From assembly GCA_019358985.1 (NCBI GenBank), contig JAHHIJ010000030.1, positions 26,872 through 90,871 on the forward strand: 64,000 nucleotides of DNA. The letters run 5' to 3'. This stretch comes from Tolypothrix brevis GSE-NOS-MK-07-07A. GTDB lineage: Bacteria > Cyanobacteriota > Cyanobacteriia > Cyanobacteriales > Nostocaceae. The notes beneath the pieces were generated by a model, which worked only from the letters and a program-made list of their open reading frames with translations, was not told the DNA's origin and did not search any database. This document shows, piece after piece, positions 53,041 through 63,357 of this stretch (positions within the stretch are counted from its first letter, which is position 1; each line of letters opens with the position of its first letter). The position numbers and the translations under genes are program-made.

Positions 53041-54290
53041 CCATGCGTGAACGCAGGGGGTTCTAACTCACTACGCGAGTTTCGTTTACCCTTGCAGGTT
53101 CCGACTCCTCACGCGCTATTAGAACACTGGACACCCTCTCTAACCCATTATTGCGGTGGAGGTGACTTTGGACTAGCCGCAGTTCTCGAAGGTTGATTTG
53201 ACCCCGGAGTGCCAACCGTCCAGCAGGGATTTCTCCATCCCTAGCCAACCATTTCTAGCTAGCTGGATTGACAAGGTTTCTGTTTTTGGATCGATGTAAC
53301 GACTCAGGTAAGCAGATAAAATATCACGTTGCATCTTTAGCCCACAGACTGAGCAATGATGAACACGTTGCGATAATGATTTCTTCTGCTTATTGCCACA
53401 CAAACAAGTTTGAGACAGTGCAGTTTTACGAGTCGAAAACATTAGAACTGTTCCACCAGCATTCTCAGCTTTGCGTAATAGTTCTGATTGAAAACTTGAG
53501 GGGGATTTAAAACCTATAGATTTACCCCATAGTTTCTGCCACGCTTTGACCGAAACTTTCTCGGTTTTGATATTCTTACCAAGTTCTAAAGTTCGATTGA
53601 CTAACTTGCCATGAGATGATTTACGATGTGCTGCTTGTTTGCGCTCAATTTCGCGTTTCTTGGCGGCAGTTTTTTTGTACTGATTGGAATTATGCCAACG
53701 TTTTGAACCTTTTTTGACTGTGCCATTGGGGTTGAAGTTTTCAGGATTATTGGCTCTACGTTGCCTATCCATCCTTCGCTGTAACTTTCTAATCTTCTTC
53801 TGCTTTGATATTAATTCAACAGCAAAAGAAGTCCAGATAGTCTCTTCATCCCCAACGATTGCAACAGTAGAAACGCCCAAGTCAATACCAACAGTACCAT
53901 TACCGATAATATTTTTAGGCTTTTGATATGGTTTACCCTCACAGATTAGCTGTGCGAACCAATAGGTTTTTTGATTAAAGATGCGACGCACTAAGCGAAC
54001 ATATTTAACCTTTGAATTTAAACCGTGCAATATTATTGGGTCATTATTGATGATGGCTTGCAACTTTAATCCCGACCATTCAACACCGTTACTAGTCCAG
54101 CGAATACCTTGTTTATTGGTTTTACCCTCTAACGAGGCAAACTGACCTTTTTGCTTGAACCTGACTTTTTTAGCCTTACCAAACATCATTCGCTCGACAG
54201 CTTTAAATGCTCTGGTTGCTATTTTTTGAATGGTATTAGCATCAATTCTAAGTTGAACTTTTCGAGTTTTAATGTGGTCTGGTGTTCTAC
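53039..54290 (-). mobile_element. IS200/IS605-family remnant with tnpB
   Basis: The right end is seen as the hairpin CCCCATGCGTGAACGCAGGGG (53,039-53,059), typical for IS605 ends. It is followed inward by the region between hairpin and tnpB stop, where the omega-RNA scaffold is expected. No tnpA is present. The left end at about 54,290 is not clear, since tnpB lacks its 5' end. Confidence 0.7.
53173..54270 (-). pseudogene. tnpB: TnpB RNA-guided nuclease gene, 5'-truncated
   Basis: The open frame carries the RuvC-like parts: GTVGIDLGVSTVAIVG (first Asp), KTEKVSVKAWQKLWG (Glu) and MQRDILSAYLSRY (last Asp). The zinc finger is CLCGNKQ...HHCSVCG. The frame extends upstream of ATG 54,189 through KTRKVQLRIDANTIQKIATRAFKAVER to a stop, without the first ~65 residues expected for TnpB. 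A shortened protein could still be made from 54,189, but it would lack part of the guide-binding region. Confidence 0.85.
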
Positions 54291-54336
54291 TTGATGATTC
54301 TGATCAACTTCTAGAATTGGACGAACATCAACATGC

Positions 54337-55310
54337 TATAGGAATCATATTTGATTTTTGAAAAAAACTAAGAGATAATACGGAGATGAGTGACAAGTAT
54401 AATGAGGAACGATGATGACCCAGCAGTTGCAGCAGGCGATCGCAGAACTAGAGGAATTTATAGTTCAAAACCTAAATGCCCGTGAAGTGAGAAAAGGGTT
54501 AGCAATAAAGCTGGTTTATCAAGGTTACTTATATGAGGAAATTCAGAGAATTCTTGGCGTTTCACTTGGTTCAATAACAGGTTGGAAACAAGTATATGAG
54601 GAAAATGGAATTGATGGTCTAAAACTAAACTACAAAGGAAGGAAGAGCTATTTGAGTACCGAGCAGCGAGAGGAGGTATTGAGTTGGCTTCAAACACTCG
54701 TATTATTGGGAAATAGGAGAGTTAGAGTATAAGTTAGCTTTTGAATACGATGTAGTTTACGAAACCAAAAAAAGTTACTACGATTTGTTTAAAGTAGCAG
54801 GAATCAGTTGGAAGAAAACCACAAAATTAAACCCAAAAGCCGACCCGGATGCTGTTGCTGTAAAAAAAAAGAGATTGAAACATTGTTGGAAAACAACCGC
54901 AGGGAAATTGAAGCAGGTAAATTGAGAGCGTTGATGATTGATGAATGTCATTTAATGTGGGGAGACTTAAGTGGTTATATATGGGGCAAAACAGACCAAG
55001 AAATCATGGTTCCAGTGGTTAATGAGCGAGAAAAACAAACCTACTATGGAGCAATTGACTATCTGGAAGGAGGATTAATACTTAAAACCTACGATGCTGG
55101 GAATTCAAAAAATACGATTGATTATCTACGTTATTTACTAGAACAGTCTCCTAATCAGCGATTACTAATTTTTTGGGATGGAGCTAGTTACCATCGTTCT
55201 CAAGAAATTAAAAATTTCTTAGATGAAGTAAATCAAGGACTTTCGACTGACCAGTGGAAGATACATTGCGTTCGTTTTGCTCCCAATTGTCCAGTACAAA
55301 ATCCAAAGGT
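54337..55310 (+). mobile_element. IS630-family remnant, left end and broken transposase
   Basis: The left terminus TATAGGAATCATATTTGATT is present, but no matching right terminus is found. The transposase begins at 54,412 (MMTQQLQQAIAELEEFIVQNL...) with an HTH (YEEIQRILGVSLGSITGWKQVYEE). It then shifts frame near 54,690 (GELEYKLAFEYDVVYETKKSYYDLFKVAGISW) and again at the A9 run near 54,862. The DDE part reads LMIDECHLMWG and LIFWDGASYHRS. The end is lost after CPVQNP. Confidence 0.85.
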
Positions 55311-55391
55311 AGTGTTAAGTATAAATTTACCCAAATATCAACCTCAGCTAGATTTATGTAATATGTAAATTACTATCTTACAGTTTAGGGA

Positions 55392-55540
55392 GTCTTCTGG
55401 CAGGAAGGGAGTATTATCGCGATAATCTAGATTTTGACTTGAGTCCAGATGGGAAAATCCTTGCTTCCGCATCAGATGAAAGTACAATGAAACTGTGGAA
55501 TGTGAATACTGGTAACGAAATCAAAATCCTCATATCCTAA
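55392..55540 (+). pseudogene. WD40-repeat remnant
   Basis: A start-less frame of ~49 codons ends in DFDLSPDGKILASASDESTMKLWNVNTGNEIKILIS-stop. This is the last repeat of a WD40 protein. It directly follows the IS630 remnant, so the transposon probably destroyed a WD40 gene. The source gene differs from the one at 59,836. Confidence 0.7.
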
Positions 55541-55573
55541 CTCACGCAGAATATGATAAGGAGTATTGGAAAA

Positions 55574-55978
55574 ATGACCCTTACTTTTAGTATAGAAAAA
55601 TATAAAGAGTTATTAGTAGCTCATGTTCCAAAACTTATAAAGACTGAAGATGAAAACGAAAAAGCTTTAGCGATTGTAGAAGAGTTAATGCACAGAGCGC
55701 GAACCCCAGAAGAAAATGAATTATATCAGTTGTTAATTACTTTAATTGAAATATTTGAAAAGAAAAAATATCATTTTAATGAGCCGACCAATATTCAATC
55801 TTTGCTTTCATTTCTTTTTGAGCAATCAGGAAAGACTATAGATGATTTACAGCAATACATAGGGTCACAACAATTAGTCAGTGATATTTTAGAAGCAAAA
55901 CAGAATATAACTCCAGAGATAGCTCAAAAATTAGGTGCTTTTTTTCATGTAGAACCAACTCTATTTACAGAAACATAA
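55574..55978 (+). CDS. higA: HigA-type HTH antitoxin without toxin partner
   Basis: A 134-residue protein starting MTLTFSIEKYKELLVAHVPKLIKTEDENEKALAIVEELMHR. It has the C-terminal HTH SLLSFLFEQSGKTIDDLQQYIGSQQLVSDILEAKQNITPEIAQKLGAFFHVEP. This is full-length HigA, unlike the short one at 43,184. No HigB gene is found beside it. ATG 55,574 is chosen over 55,553 because it matches the family start. Confidence 0.88.
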   Translation: MTLTFSIEKYKELLVAHVPKLIKTEDENEKALAIVEELMHRARTPEENELYQLLITLIEIFEKKKYHFNEPTNIQSLLSFLFEQSGKTIDDLQQYIGSQQLVSDILEAKQNITPEIAQKLGAFFHVEPTLFTET

Positions 55979-56416
55979 CTTTACTCACAACTATTAATTT
56001 TTGTTATTCATAATAATTGATATTGAAAAGGCTTAGTTGAGAAATGCGTTAGTGGAACTGAACGTATAGCCCTTTGGGCATTAAAGAAAGGCTTTTAGCC
56101 GCTCCGGAGGAGCTAGTTCTAGCTTACGCGACGGAAGTGCGATCGCTTTATGGTAAGGCTTGGTTGAGAAATGCGAAGCTTGCGCGACGGAAGTCGTTCG
56201 CTTGTATAGTAAGGCTTGGTTGAGAAGTGCGATCGCTTTACAGTAAGGGTTAAATTAGAAGTGCGAAGCTTGCGCGACGTAAGTCGTTCGCGTAGGGTGC
56301 TGTTATCGACTGTTTGATTCAACTGATGATGGGTCATTCATGCGATCGCGATTTTCTCAATAAGTAAATTTGCTCGATGTATATTAGGCGATCGCAGGCT
56401 TTTATGTGTGACGATA
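55979..56416. repeat. Degenerate repeats with HIP1 sites
   Basis: Several copies of GGCTTGGTTGAGAA(A/G)TGCGAAGCTTGCGCGACGGAAGTCGTTCGC and GTGCGATCGCTTTA occur between 56,020 and 56,300, with period about 65-70. It is a noncoding repeat cluster. No gene is supported. Confidence 0.65.
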
Positions 56417-56791
56417 TCAAGCATTGAACTTCATCAGTCTTACCATACCACCATCAATAACCTGTATATTTAACTCATAACCTTCCATCAACGACATACC
56501 AACAAGCGGATCGGAATCAGCTTCATCAATGGGAATTGTTAAAAGTTGCCCATCCCAAACTACCGTCGCTTCATAAATATCAAAAATACTTTCGCTACCA
56601 TCTGCTAATAAAGCTCGTCCACGTCTTTTCCAATTTAGTCCTAGTGCTGTAATCACATCTGGAGGTAAAGAAAGCCAACCATCAAAACCCGTATCTATAA
56701 CTGCATCTCGCTCATAAATCCTTCCATTAGAATCGTGAACACCAACACGAATAATCGGCTCATAGTCAGCATTAACTCGTCCAATAATCAT
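56417..56791 (-). CDS. Clan AA aspartyl-protease-like (retropepsin) protein
   Basis: From ATG 56,791 a 124-residue protein: MIIGRVNADYEPIIRVGVHDSNGRIYERDAVIDTGFDGWLSLPPDVITALGL. The catalytic motif is IDTGF (D-T-G), and the later EADSDPLVGMSLMEGYEL is the typical second part. It forms an ATGA overlap with the upstream partner gene. Such pairs are common in cyanobacteria, and the protease might act like a toxin or regulator; this is unproven. Confidence 0.85.
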   Translation of the reverse strand: MIIGRVNADYEPIIRVGVHDSNGRIYERDAVIDTGFDGWLSLPPDVITALGLNWKRRGRALLADGSESIFDIYEATVVWDGQLLTIPIDEADSDPLVGMSLMEGYELNIQVIDGGMVRLMKFNA

Positions 56792-57069
56792 GCTGTTTTT
56801 GCTTTTTGACTGCGATTTGCACCAAATCGACGCACATAAGGAGAACCAACTTTTACAATCCAAATCTGTGCATTTGGGTAACGTTTTTCCAAACGAGAAC
56901 AAGCAGAAATTTCATCATCATCTATTTCCCACGCACCCGTAGCGATATCAATAGCAACTATTTTTCCAGCATTATCAGATTGCAACTGGGGATAAATATC
57001 GCGTTGATAAATCTCATCACCCAGCCTTGCAAATTCTTCTTTACTATATTGCGGTTGTCTTAGAGACAT
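56788..57069 (-). CDS. Small partner protein of the retropepsin-like gene
   Basis: A 93-residue protein, MSLRQPQYSKEEFARLGDEIYQRDIYPQLQSDNAGKIVAIDIATGAWEIDDDEISACSRLEKRYPNAQIWIVKVG. It ends in YVRRFGANRSQKAKTA. The partner start overlaps its stop. The family is frequent in Nostocales beside the protease, with unknown role. Confidence 0.8.
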   Translation of the reverse strand: MSLRQPQYSKEEFARLGDEIYQRDIYPQLQSDNAGKIVAIDIATGAWEIDDDEISACSRLEKRYPNAQIWIVKVGSPYVRRFGANRSQKAKTA

Positions 57070-57165
57070 AATTTTGCATTACCGTTTTTCTTATTTTAGC
57101 CTGAAACCTTTATAATGAAGAAATAATTACACGTCGTCAACAGGCTTTTTTGGGAAGAAGAAGTG

Positions 57166-57573
57166 ATGAAAGCAGCCTTAGTTGATACGAATATTTTATC
57201 TTTATTTTTCCGCAATCAATCCCTAGTCGTGGAAAACTTCAACGCATATATTCAAGAATATGGCAAAATCAACATCAGCATCATCACCTATTACGAAATA
57301 GTAAGTGGACTGAAGCACCGTGACGCACAAAAACAATTAACATCTTTTTTAGAATTTGCTTCATACAGCGTAGTTTTACCCCTCACAATAGAATCAACAA
57401 CAATTTCTGGCGAAATTTATGCCAGTTTAAGAAAAAAGGGAACACCAGTAGATGATATAGATATTCTCATCGCGGGTATCGCCATTACCAACAATTTGGT
57501 TCTTGCAACTAATAATTTGAGAGATTTCGAGAAAATCGAAGATTTAGAGATTGAAGACTGGAGTCAGACGTAA
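57166..57573 (+). CDS. vapC: VapC-type PIN toxin, antitoxin not visible
   Basis: A 135-residue PIN-domain protein, MKAALVDTNILSLFFRNQ...ISIITYYEIVSGLKHRD...GTPVDDIDILIAGIAITNNLVLATNNLRDFEKIEDLEIEDW. All acidic residues of the D-E-D-D active site are present. The usual vapB gene is missing upstream. A short frame, ITRRQQAFLGRRSDE (57,127-57,171), overlaps the start and may be what remains of it. ATG 57,166 follows a GTG. Confidence 0.9.
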   Translation: MKAALVDTNILSLFFRNQSLVVENFNAYIQEYGKINISIITYYEIVSGLKHRDAQKQLTSFLEFASYSVVLPLTIESTTISGEIYASLRKKGTPVDDIDILIAGIAITNNLVLATNNLRDFEKIEDLEIEDWSQT

Positions 57574-57585
57574 AAGCGTTTAATT

Positions 57586-58270
57586 TTGCATTGCTCACAA
57601 AACTTGCGATCGTATGATATCAACGAATCTGCTGTTGGTGCTGGTGTGCGATCGCATGATACTCAAAAATCTACTGTTTTTGTCTATTGGTGCTGGTGTG
57701 CGATCGCTCCAATAAAACAGAGAGCGAGAGAGGAAGGAAATAAGCAAGCATTTCCTTGTGAGGACGCAAATCAAATTTCCTCCTCAATCCCCGAATTAGT
57801 CCCAGGAATGCGAATAGTCGTTAAGGAAGAGAACACGGGTTGGAATGGGAGCAGTGGGATAATCATGTCCAAGCGGGAAGATGACTTCTGGGTATTGCTT
57901 GACCATACGATCGCTCAGGGGATGGAGGTAAAACACCTGCTCAAACCACACCAAATCGAACTAGAAACTCAACAGCCAGTTCAAAAACCAACTTCCCAAG
58001 AATTGTTTACTGCTGACCAAGTTGAACAAAAAGTCGCAGATGCGATCGCCCAATACAACTGCGAAAAACCAGAGTCCGAGCAGGGACGGTTTATCGAAAT
58101 TCGGGATGCAGCATTGCAAGCGGCAAAACAGGAAATTCAAGCAGCACAGCAACATGCTCGTGCGATCTGCGCTTCGCAGCAGCGCTTCGCTATCGCAGGA
58201 GCAAGAATTGGCTCAAATTCAAACGAGCGATGGCTCGGCATCTGATGCAGTTTTAGCGGAGTTTTATGAT
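57586..58270 (+). pseudogene. Cyanobacterial plasmid-type gene disrupted by a palindromic repeat
   Basis: The readable part ISSSIPELVPGMRIVVKEENTGWNGSSGIIMSKREDDFWVLLDHTI...EVKHLLKPHQIEL continues as a helical section (QVEQKVADAIAQYNCEKPE...AAKQEIQAAQQHARAI). At 58,162-58,200 a GCGCTTCGCAGCAGCGCTTCGC insertion changes the frame. The original frame resumes as EQELAQIQTSDGSASDAVLAEF and breaks off against the ParA fragment. The gene is therefore broken at two places. Confidence 0.65.
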
Positions 58271-58463
58271 TCCACAAATAGTCGTTTAAGGTTTTTCTAT
58301 GCTCATTAATATTAAATAGAGCATGAATACCAGGTGATTGTAAATCAGTATCAATTATTGCCACTCGCTTTCCTTGGAGTGCAATTAATACTGCTAAATT
58401 GGCTATGAGGTTAGATTTACCAGTTCCACCCCCAAAGGAATGTATCGAGATAATTTTAGACAT
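58262..58463 (-). pseudogene. ParA/MinD-like ATPase, N-terminal fragment
   Basis: About 66 codons: MSKIISIHSFGGGTGKSNLIANLAVLIALQGKRVAIIDTDLQSPGIHALFNINEHRKTLNDYLW. The deviant Walker A motif GGGTGKSN and the IIDTDLQSPG region are clear. The rest is replaced by unrelated DNA after NDYLW. It adds to the plasmid-type remnants of this element. Confidence 0.8.
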
Positions 58464-58733
58464 AATGTTTTTGACACCAGAATTGAGATTCCTAGCAGTC
58501 CATTACTCTAAAAAATAGGAAGATTAAAAACTGACCAGAAAACGGGAGATGAACCACTAGCTAGTTTACTAGTGTGATGCGATCGCACTACCGAATGAAA
58601 GATCAGTTTTGCTGTGCTGATAGATTTGAAAACTGGTCTTGACAAAAATATCTATTTACGGTATTTAGTCTGGGCGGTTTTTTTTGAAGTAATGGTAGGT
58701 TGGGTGAAAGTGGAAGAAAGAATATAACTAATT
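58464..58733. other. Gap of 270 bases
   Basis: Contains GCGATCGC and no gene. AT-rich end near 58,690-58,730. Confidence 0.4.
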
Positions 58734-59636
58734 TTATCTAGGATTAGCAGGGGAATATTCCCCAAGTCGCCAACGCAAAGGTGTAGAATTTGTTGTTTCT
58801 AATATCTGTTCAATTTCAAACTCAACTAAACGCTCTGCTCCGATAAATTCATTTAATCTGTCTGCATCCCAAATCACTTTTGCTTGTCCCGCGATTTGCA
58901 AGATATTACCTGTTTCAAAGTCGATAAATAATAACCCTGTGTTGGGATTTATCTGTAAATTGCCGAAAGTTTGAAACATATTATTTCCCCCATAATCAGG
59001 GAATAATAATTGGCGATGATTTAAGACTTGAATAAATCCCGGAAATCCTCCTCGATGGGAAGCATCTGCACCACTTTTTGGATGAAAACTAGCAATAAAA
59101 AATGTGTCTGCTTGGGTTATCCAAAGTTGATTTTGTTCGCTTAAAGTTTCTCTGGTAAAAGTTTTCGATTGTTCTCTAGATTCAGTTACAGCTTTTTCGA
59201 TGTGACGGGTTTGGATGTATTTTGGACAGTTAAAAAATGTCTGAATAACCTGTATTTTTATACTATCTGAGTCTAACTCAGCTTTGCCATTGAAGCGCGA
59301 TCGCCTACGGTTTGATAAGTCAATCACTAATAAACCAATATTTTGGTTGTGGTGCAGATTTTGGTACATTGGATCGCTAGATGTAAGACTACCATGTAAA
59401 CTAATCTGTAGGGTCTGTTGGTTTAAAACTTTGATAAAACCAGGTTGTCCGGTCAATAAAGATGCCCAGACTTGACCATGTATATCAACTGTAGCGGCGA
59501 TCGCTAATTGTTGCGTGGGTAGGAATTCCTGTGCTGCTGGTTTGATAAAATCGCTGATGACACTACACAGTTTTTGCGCTTCTTCCCGTTTCCCTGCTTG
59601 GGTTTGGACTGCGATTTCTCCGGAATGGAAAGACAT
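58734..59636 (-). CDS. Pyridoxamine-phosphate-oxidase-like split-barrel flavin protein
   Basis: A 300-residue protein of the two-barrel PNPOx-like type: TQQLAIAATVDIHGQVWASLLTGQPGFIKVLN, MYQNLHHNQNIGLLVIDLSNRRRSRFNGKAEL, HRGGFPGFIQVLNHRQLLFPDYGGNNMFQTFGNLQINPNTGLLFIDFETGNILQIAGQAKVIWD. Such proteins bind FMN and reduce unknown substrates, often fused to oxidoreductases. The gene seems complete and looks like a normal chromosomal gene. It may be recent cargo. Confidence 0.85.
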   Translation of the reverse strand: MSFHSGEIAVQTQAGKREEAQKLCSVISDFIKPAAQEFLPTQQLAIAATVDIHGQVWASLLTGQPGFIKVLNQQTLQISLHGSLTSSDPMYQNLHHNQNIGLLVIDLSNRRRSRFNGKAELDSDSIKIQVIQTFFNCPKYIQTRHIEKAVTESREQSKTFTRETLSEQNQLWITQADTFFIASFHPKSGADASHRGGFPGFIQVLNHRQLLFPDYGGNNMFQTFGNLQINPNTGLLFIDFETGNILQIAGQAKVIWDADRLNEFIGAERLVEFEIEQILETTNSTPLRWRLGEYSPANPR

Positions 59637-59835
59637 GGGGATTTGGGGGTGATATGAATATGATTCTCAATTTATCTGATGTTATCTAATTAACTCTAGA
59701 TCGATTTGGCGATCGCTCAGACATATGAAACTGATCTAGGCAAACATTTATGAATATGTTATTGCAATTATGATTTAAATTCTGGGATATTGATACTTAT
59801 AAAAAATATGTATTAGATAGGATGCATAGACAATA

Positions 59836-62800
59836 GTGGCAACCCTCAAAGCCTCTCAACCTGGACTCAGGATGATTAAGCAAGCTAGAATTGCTTCCTG
59901 TTGGTCTGTGGATGATTTTCGCTGGATTGAGTCAGCAAGCGAGGTTTTGGGTGTTTCTTGGCAAGAGCAAGGTGTTTTGGCGGTAGGAATTTCCGAGGGG
60001 ACTTGGAAAAGATTTCTAGCAGGAAAAAATCCTATTAATGCCCAAGCTTTTAAAGCTTATTGTCAGGTATTGGGGTTGAATTGGCAAGAGGTTGCAGAAA
60101 ACAAGGTAGAAAAACTAGTTTCCCCTTCCCCCCCTCCCCCACTCCTGTTACAGATTGGGGAGATGCTCCCGATGTCTCCATTGTTTATGGTCGTCAAGTA
60201 GAAACACAGTTAGTTAAGCAGTGGATTATACAAGAAAATTGTCGTTTAATTACGCTGTTGGGGATGGGTGGAATTGGTAAAACGACCCTTTTTGTCAAGG
60301 TAGCGCAACAAATTTTGGAGACAGGAAATATTGGGTTTGTAATTTGGCGAAGTCTGCGTAATGCACCACCAATTGAAGATATTTTAGTTGAATTAATTCA
60401 GTTTTTATCGTCACAGGAAGAAACTTTTTTACCTAGTAGTATATCCGGCAAAGTTTCCCTATTATTAAAATATCTACGTAGCTCACGCTGTTTGTTAATT
60501 TTAGATAATGCTGAGTCGATTTTACAAGCAGGTGAACGTACTGGTAGTTACCGAGTCGGGTATGAGGGATATGGGGAATTATTGCGATGTTTTGCGGAAA
60601 CTTCTCATCAAAGTTGTTTGCTGTTAACTTCGAGGGACAAACCTCAAGGTTTAGCTAAATATGAGGGAGAAAATTTACCTGTACGTTCTTTACAATTGAC
60701 AGGTTTAGCTGAAACGGAAGGACGAGAGTTATTTGCTCTCAAAGGTAAATTTACAGCTTCAGATGTACAATGGCAAGCTTTAATTTCTCGTTATGGAGGT
60801 AATCCCCTGGCTTTAAAAATTGTTGCGTCTTCAATTCATGATTTTTTTGAGGGAGATATTTGTCAATTTTTAGAAATATCCCAACAAAGTACGTTTATTT
60901 TTGATGATATTCGAGATTTACTCAACCAACAATTTAGTCGTCTGACAAAGTTGGAGCGGGAAATTATGTTTTGGATTGCGATTAATCGTGAACCTGTTTC
61001 ATTATCTGAATTACAAACAGATTTTGTCACACCGATTCTCCCGCGTGAGTTGTTAGAATCCCTCGCATCCTTACAAAGACGAGCTTTTATTGAAAAAACT
61101 ACTGGTGGTTTAACTCAGCAACCTGTGGTGATGGAATATGTGATTAATCAAATTATCGAGTTAGTCTCTGAGGAAATTTTTAATCAGGATATATCTCTGT
61201 TTGCAAGTCATGCGTTGATGAAAGCACAAGGGAAAGACTATGTGCGTGAAACTCAAATAAACCTGATTTTACAACCTGTGATTAATCAATTAATCAATCA
61301 ACTGGGGAGTTTAGAAAATATTTCTCATTATATCAAGCAAATTATTTCTAACTTACAAGGAAAAACACCTAAAGAAACGGGATATGTCGCTGCTAATTCT
61401 CTACATTTATTACATCAAGCTCAAACAGATATTAGTGGCTGGGATTTTTCTCGTTTAACCCTTTGGCAAGCATATCTACAAGGTGTAAATTTACATGATG
61501 TCAATTTTGCTAATTCCGATTTATCTCGTTGTGTGTTTACGGAAATTTTAGGTAATATTTTATCTGCTAACTTTAGTCCAAATGGAGAACTTTTAGCCAC
61601 CTGTGATACTGACTGTAATGTGCGAATTTGGGAAGTTCAAACAGGTAAATTACTGTTGATTTGTCAAGGTCATCAGAACTGGGTACGCTTCGTCACTTTT
61701 AGTCCCGATGGGGAAATTTTAGCAAGTTGTGGTGCTGACCGTCTGATTAAATTATGGAATGTTAGTGATGGTATTTGCATTAAAACTCTCATTGGACACC
61801 ATCATGAGGTATTTTCTGTTGCTTTTAGTCCGAACCCCCCAACCCCCCTTACAAAGGGGGGAAAAGGGGGGATTTTAGCAAGTGCAAGTGGCGATCGCAC
61901 GATTAAAATCTGGGATATTCATGATGGTAACTGTCTCAAAACTCTAACCGGACATACAGATTGGGTGCGTTGCGTTGCTTTTAGTCCCGATGGTGAAATA
62001 TTAGCAAGTAGCGGTGCTGAAGCGCAAATTAAATTATGGGATGTGGAATCTGGTGAATGTCTGCAAACACTCAACGAACATCAAAGTTGGGTGCGTTCGA
62101 TTGCATTTAGTTCAGATAATCAAACTTTAGCAAGTGGAAGTGGCGATCGCACGATTAAAATCTGGAATTATCATACAGGTGAGTGCATCAATACCTATAC
62201 AGGACATACAAACAGCGTTTATTCGGTAGCATTTAGTCCTGGGGGTGAAATACTAGTGAGTGGAAGTGGCGATCGCACTGTGAAAATTTGGGACTGCGAC
62301 ACTCATACTTGCATTAAAACCCTGTATAAACAAACTAATGAAGTTTGTTGCGTTGCTGTCAGTCCCGATAACCAAACAATTGCTTGCGTCAGTTTAGACC
62401 AAACTATGCGATTATGGGATTATCATAGCGGACAATGTTTAAAAACTTGGCAAGGAAATACAGATTGGGCACTTCCTGTAAAATATAGTCCCTCTGGGCA
62501 AATTTTAGCCAGTGGAAGTAATGATAAAAGTATTAAATTATGGGATTTGCAAACAGGGAACTGTTTAAGAAGTTTGCAAGGACATATAGACTTTATTTAT
62601 GGAATTGCACTTAGTCCTTCGGGTGAAATTTTAGCTAGTGCGAGTACCGATTCTACAGTCAGATTGTGGACTGTAAATACAGGAAAATGCTTTCAACTTT
62701 TACAAGGACATACCAGTATGCGGGCGATCGCGCAGGAATTGGGTTCTTCGACTGGAGTTGTCACCCATTACTTTCGCAACAAGGAAGAATTAACAATGTT

Positions 62801-63212
62801 TGCGTTGGAAAAGGTGTTTGAAAATACCTTGGAGGTGATGCGTTCGCGTGGTGAAGGACGGCAAGGGATTGATCGATTGGAGCAGATGATTTTTGCCGCT
62901 TTACCTTTAGAAGCAACCGACCAAGCCGATTGGAAAGTTTGGGTAGCATTTTTGGGTTATTCAATCGGACGCGAACATTTAGTTCGAGAACACCAGAAGC
63001 GCTATGAATTATTGCAGCAAATTATTTATCAAGAATTAGCCGACTTACAAACAGCAAAGTTGATTCGAGATAATTTAGATTTAACTTTGGAATCCAATGC
63101 CCTAATTAGTCTAGTAGATGGTATCGGTACTGGGGTTGTCATTTGCCCCCAACAGTTTTACTCCGAGCAGCAAAAATATCTGGTACGGCGGCATATTCAG
63201 GGTTTGATTTAG
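59836..63212 (+). pseudogene. NB-ARC-WD40 protein gene with N-terminal frameshift and TetR fusion
   Basis: The first part (GTG 59,836) encodes a HTH-like module: GVSWQEQGVLAVGISEGTWKRFLAGKNPINAQAFKAYCQVLGLNW. At the C-rich tract 60,123-60,140 the frame must shift to reach TDWGDAPDVSIVYGRQVE and the NTPase LLGMGGIGKTTLFVKVAQQ...CLLILDNAESIL. About nine WD40 repeats follow (61,550-62,710). The last repeat, LLQGHTS, runs in frame into MRAIAQELGSSTGVVTHYFRNKEEL, a TetR regulator lacking its first ~30 residues, which continues to the stop. NB-ARC/WD40 proteins are STAND ATPases, some with defence roles. Confidence 0.85.
61832..61872 (+). repeat. In-frame palindromic repeat within a WD40 repeat
   Basis: AACCCCCCAACCCCCCTTAC and AAAGGGGGGAAAAGGGGGG form an imperfect palindrome. 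It encodes SP-NPPTPLTKGGKGG-ILASASGD, while neighbouring repeats read SPDGEILASS. The insert keeps the frame and lies in the D-A loop of the blade. Confidence 0.8.
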
Positions 63213-63357
63213 TATTAGCGCTCAAAGATTTAAGAAGCAGATAAACCACATCTATCGTGAGAACTATAGTATTTATAAAGCAGTGGGAGCATATTGCTCC
63301 CCACTGGTAGTAGCACTACTCCAAGTTTCAAAATGGACGAAGTTTAGGAAGTTCCTA

